Assembly: GCA_938048925.1 (NCBI GenBank)
Contig: CALITV010000274.1
Span: 1-8,989, forward strand
Direction: 5' to 3'
Origin: an uncultured bacterium
GTDB taxonomy: Bacteria; UBP6; UBA1177; JAKLFG01
DNA length: 8,989 nt
Shown: positions 6,026 to 8,989 of the stretch, one piece after another
How the letters are laid out: every line of letters starts with the position of its first letter
How positions within the stretch are numbered: position 1 is the stretch's first letter
Notes under the pieces: generated by a model
What the model was told of the DNA's origin: nothing
Seen by the model: the letters and a program-made list of their open reading frames with translations, nothing else
Databases searched by the model: none
Translations under genes and position numbers: made by a program

Positions 6026-8989
6026 ATGGCTCGTCCGGACATGATGATGAAAAAGATTCTTGCGGTTGTCGTGGTGTTGCTCATGGCGGGAACTCTCTTC
6101 GCCGCGCGCGAGAAAAGGAAGGCCGAAGAGGCACCCAAGGAGACAAAAGGCCCCGCGAAGATGGCGCTGGAACCGTCTCGGGTTCAAATTGACTCAAAAG
6201 CGATGGCTCAAAGAGACAAGGCCATAGAGCAGCTCAACGAACTCATCAAAGATTTCCCTGAAGGACCCAAAAAGGCGGAAGTGTATCGGCGTCTTGCGGA
6301 ACTTTACTGGGAGAAAGCGCGCGGTATCAAGGCCGTCATCATGGAAGAATACAACAAACTGACCGATAAGTACTACGAACTCAATGATCCCAACGCCCCA
6401 ATGCCGGAACTCGACTTGAAAGAGGCGTGGAAATGGAACGAGAAAGCGATAGATGTCTGTGAGTTCATCATCAAGAAATATCCCGATTTCACCAACATTG
6501 ATGAGGTGTACTTCTTCATGGCCTCCAACCTCATGGAGGTAGGAAAGCCGCTTCCTGCGATCCGCTACTATACATTGGTCACCGAGAAATATAAGAACTC
6601 GAAGTACGCGGCCGATGCTTTCTACGAGATGGCCGAATACTTTTTCAACAACAACAATGTCTTCAAAGCAATGCCCGCATATAAGGCGATCATTGACGGG
6701 TATCCGAACAACCCATTCTTCGGTTTTGCACTTTATAAGTACGCGTGGTGTCTTTACAATGTCGGCGAGTATGAGGAGTCAATCAAGGTTTTCCAACAGG
6801 TCGTCGAATATTCAAACAAATTCAACAAGGTCGAGTTGAAGGAAGAGGCGCTCAAGGACATGGTCACCCCCTACGCCGAAGCAGGTAGCGTTGATGAGGC
6901 GGAAAAATACTTCAAGACCATCGTCAAGGAACACAAATACTTCGTGATGGTCTTGGTCAAGCTTGCCAGCATCTATTTCGAGCAAGACAAGAACGAGGAA
7001 GCGATAAAGATATATCGTAAATTGATGAGCGAAGTGCCGACGGCGCCGGAGTGTCCCCAGTGGCAAAAGCAAATTGTCGAGTGCTATAAGAAACTCAACA
7101 TGAAGGACAATGTCCGACTGGAAATAGTGAACTTGGTGGAAAAATACGGCAACCCCGACTCGGCATGGGCCAAAGCTAATGCCAAAAAAGATCCCACCGC
7201 CGTTGAGAGCGCCATTCAGACGGCAGAAGCCAATCTCAGGATATTGCTTGTCGAGTACCACAACGAGGCACGCAAAACGCAGTCGGAGAAGACATGGCAG
7301 GTGGTCGAAGAGCTCTACCCGAAGTATCTCAAGTTCTATCCGAAATCGGAAGCGGCGTATGATATCCGCTTCAATTACGCGGAATTCCTTTGGGAGAAAA
7401 AGAAATATGCGGAAGCGGGTGACCAATACCAAATCGTTGCCGATCTAAATCCTCGCGGGCATCATTTCGAGGACGCCTCCTATGGCGCCGTTTCGGCGTT
7501 CGGCATGTTGCTTCAGAAAGAACAGGAAAAACGCAACGCAGAGATTAAACAGGGGGTGGCTAATCGTAAGAAGGCGGGCGACTCCAACATTGATGAGGCG
7601 AAAATAACAATCGCGGGACAAACACAGGGTGTGGCCGTTAAGAAAGGGATTCCTCCGGAGTTTCAGCCGAAACCAATCCCAGAACTCGAACAGAAATTTA
7701 TTAAGGCGTGCGACACCTATATTAAGAATATCCCCCGCTCCAAGTATCTCGTTGATATCATCTACAAACAGGCGGTCACCTATTACGCCTTCAACCATTT
7801 CCAAGAATCGGTCCCAGTGTTCGAAATGATCGTTCAGAAATACCCTCGTGATGATCTCGCCGTTTTTGCCGCCGATCTCATCATGGATTCCCTCAACATT
7901 ACCCAAGACTGGGAGGCGATCAGCAACAAGGCTCGGGAGATGCTTCGAAACTCGGCACTCATCTCCGGCCGCAACCGTCTCAAGGACGATCTCGAGAAGT
8001 TCAAAGAGATGGCGACCTTCTATGCCGCCGAGCTCCCCGCGCAAAACAACAAACCTTTGGAGTCGGCGGAGCGTTATATAGCTTTTGTGACCGAATTCCC
8101 CGGCTCGAAGTTCAACGATATTGCCCTTAATAACGCCATCTACTATTATGCGAAAGGCGAGGATCTTTATAAATCGATTCGCGTGCAGGAACGATTTTTG
8201 AGCGAAAGCGGAAAGGTGTACAAGGAGTCCAAACTGCGCAACGATATCATGTTCGGCCTTGCTAAGAACTATGAAGCAATCGCCTACTACGACAAGGCGG
8301 CAGACCTCTACATAGAGTTCATGACAAAGGCGCCGCAACATAAAAACGCCGGTGATGCGGTTTTCAACGCGGCGGTTCTTTACGAGGCGCTCGGCAATAC
8401 CGAAAAGGCCCTTGATAACTATAAACTTTACACGGATAAGTATCTCAAGGACGAGAAAGAAAAAGAAAAGATAGCTCTTCAGTTCGGGTATATCTGGATG
8501 CGCAAGGGAAAAACATATTATGACAAGGCAAAGAAAGGATTCGAAAAATTCCTCTCGACCTACACGCAGATGAAAGGCCTGAAAGACTACCGTTATCTCG
8601 ACAAGTCGGGCAACTTGACGGGGAAGAACGATACTACCCCGGTAGAAGTCTCTAAGGGAAGTCTCAACACCATTTTCGCTCTCTATGCTTCGATGGTGAA
8701 GATGTCGAAGGAAGAAGGGAAAATGGATGAGTACTATAAATACATCGATATTATATTGCAACTTTACAAGAACGGCCAGTTCAAAGAAAAAGAGGACTTT
8801 GCCGAAACGACACGCGATACCATAGCCGAAGCTCTGCTCGTGGAGACTGAGGCAAAGTTCAATGAGTTCATGGCCATTGATTTTAATGTGAAATACGACA
8901 AAACAATCAAGTACAAACCTGACGAACTCCAGTGGGACGATGAATCGAAAATTCCCAAACACATAAAAAAAGAGATGGACGCTTTTAAC
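6026..8989 (+). CDS. very large exported TPR-repeat protein, 3'-partial
   Basis: The frame opens at ATG 6026 and continues for 988 codons without a stop to the last base, so the C-terminus is outside the window. The start has K9-K10, a hydrophobic core (11-25) and a plausible signal-peptidase I site near LFA-A (after residue 26 or 27). There is no lipobox cysteine, so a periplasmic location is expected. The rest is almost entirely paired helices with ~33-38-residue spacing. Examples are KAEVYRRLAELYWEKAR near residue 82, AADAFYEMAEYFFNNN near 195, GFALYKYAWCLYNVGEYEES near 233 and NAAVLYEALGNTEKALDNYK near 782. Several repeats carry the 'kYP/eFP' turn of TolA-associated YbgF- and BamD-like TPRs. 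A non-repetitive, Lys/Pro-containing stretch (~500-555) interrupts the array. It is lysine- and tyrosine-rich and lower in GC than the Clp gene. It follows the TPR lipoprotein by 24 bases, as the third gene of the operon. Size and setting resemble large TPR proteins of myxobacterial Glt clusters (GltD type); this is inference. The protein fold is certain, the function is not. Confidence 0.85.
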   Translation, partial: MARPDMMMKKILAVVVVLLMAGTLFAAREKRKAEEAPKETKGPAKMALEPSRVQIDSKAMAQRDKAIEQLNELIKDFPEGPKKAEVYRRLAELYWEKARGIKAVIMEEYNKLTDKYYELNDPNAPMPELDLKEAWKWNEKAIDVCEFIIKKYPDFTNIDEVYFFMASNLMEVGKPLPAIRYYTLVTEKYKNSKYAADAFYEMAEYFFNNNNVFKAMPAYKAIIDGYPNNPFFGFALYKYAWCLYNVGEYEESIKVFQQVVEYSNKFNKVELKEEALKDMVTPYAEAGSVDEAEKYFKTIVKEHKYFVMVLVKLASIYFEQDKNEEAIKIYRKLMSEVPTAPECPQWQKQIVECYKKLNMKDNVRLEIVNLVEKYGNPDSAWAKANAKKDPTAVESAIQTAEANLRILLVEYHNEARKTQSEKTWQVVEELYPKYLKFYPKSEAAYDIRFNYAEFLWEKKKYAEAGDQYQIVADLNPRGHHFEDASYGAVSAFGMLLQKEQEKRNAEIKQGVANRKKAGDSNIDEAKITIAGQTQGVAVKKGIPPEFQPKPIPELEQKFIKACDTYIKNIPRSKYLVDIIYKQAVTYYAFNHFQESVPVFEMIVQKYPRDDLAVFAADLIMDSLNITQDWEAISNKAREMLRNSALISGRNRLKDDLEKFKEMATFYAAELPAQNNKPLESAERYIAFVTEFPGSKFNDIALNNAIYYYAKGEDLYKSIRVQERFLSESGKVYKESKLRNDIMFGLAKNYEAIAYYDKAADLYIEFMTKAPQHKNAGDAVFNAAVLYEALGNTEKALDNYKLYTDKYLKDEKEKEKIALQFGYIWMRKGKTYYDKAKKGFEKFLSTYTQMKGLKDYRYLDKSGNLTGKNDTTPVEVSKGSLNTIFALYASMVKMSKEEGKMDEYYKYIDIILQLYKNGQFKEKEDFAETTRDTIAEALLVETEAKFNEFMAIDFNVKYDKTIKYKPDELQWDDESKIPKHIKKEMDAFN

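Noticed and set aside
7445..8962. A 505-codon open frame on the minus strand opposite the giant TPR gene
   Set aside because: The + strand frame is a clear exported TPR protein open for 988 codons. The antisense frame reads as Phe/Leu/Val/Arg-rich sequence without motifs, as expected for the complement of a Lys/Glu/Tyr-rich gene.

Overview
The window holds five protein-coding genes, all on the + strand, two of them cut by the window ends. I see no RNA genes, insertion sequences, CRISPR arrays or long repeats. The organism looks like a Gram-negative, outer-membrane-bearing bacterium. The best clue to lineage is the outer-membrane protein at 3510-4355. Its 'VVQKREF' and 'VFTPFYGKLSLF' segments resemble an outer-membrane beta-barrel family that I associate with Myxococcota and related 'deltaproteobacterial' groups. 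That placement comes from memory of family patterns, not from a search. Base composition is moderately GC-rich in the left half and visibly more A+T-rich and lysine-rich in the last gene.

Left part (2-3320). A Sel1-repeat protein with five paired-cysteine repeats enters from beyond the left edge and ends at 853; its reading frame is open to the first bases. After 76 bases comes a 785-residue, two-AAA+-module Clp ATPase of the ClpA type (930-3287). It has an N-terminal Clp domain, no ClpB/ClpC middle domain, and an LGF loop of the kind that docks on ClpP. Its second ATPase module has lost the usual Walker B aspartate and sensor-1 asparagine. A clear intrinsic terminator (3288-3320) closes this unit.

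Right part (3427-8989). A new transcription unit starts from a promoter with a perfect TTGACA -35 box. It encodes, with tight spacing, (i) an outer-membrane beta-barrel protein, (ii) a 542-residue TPR-type lipoprotein and (iii) a very large exported TPR-type protein, open for 988 codons and running off the right edge. All three carry export signals. Barrel, lipoprotein scaffold and periplasmic helical-repeat scaffold together suggest one envelope-spanning complex. The closest precedent I know is the Agl-Glt envelope machinery of Myxococcus xanthus and its homologues in non-gliding relatives. This is the most interesting hypothesis in the window, but it rests on architecture and motif resemblance only.
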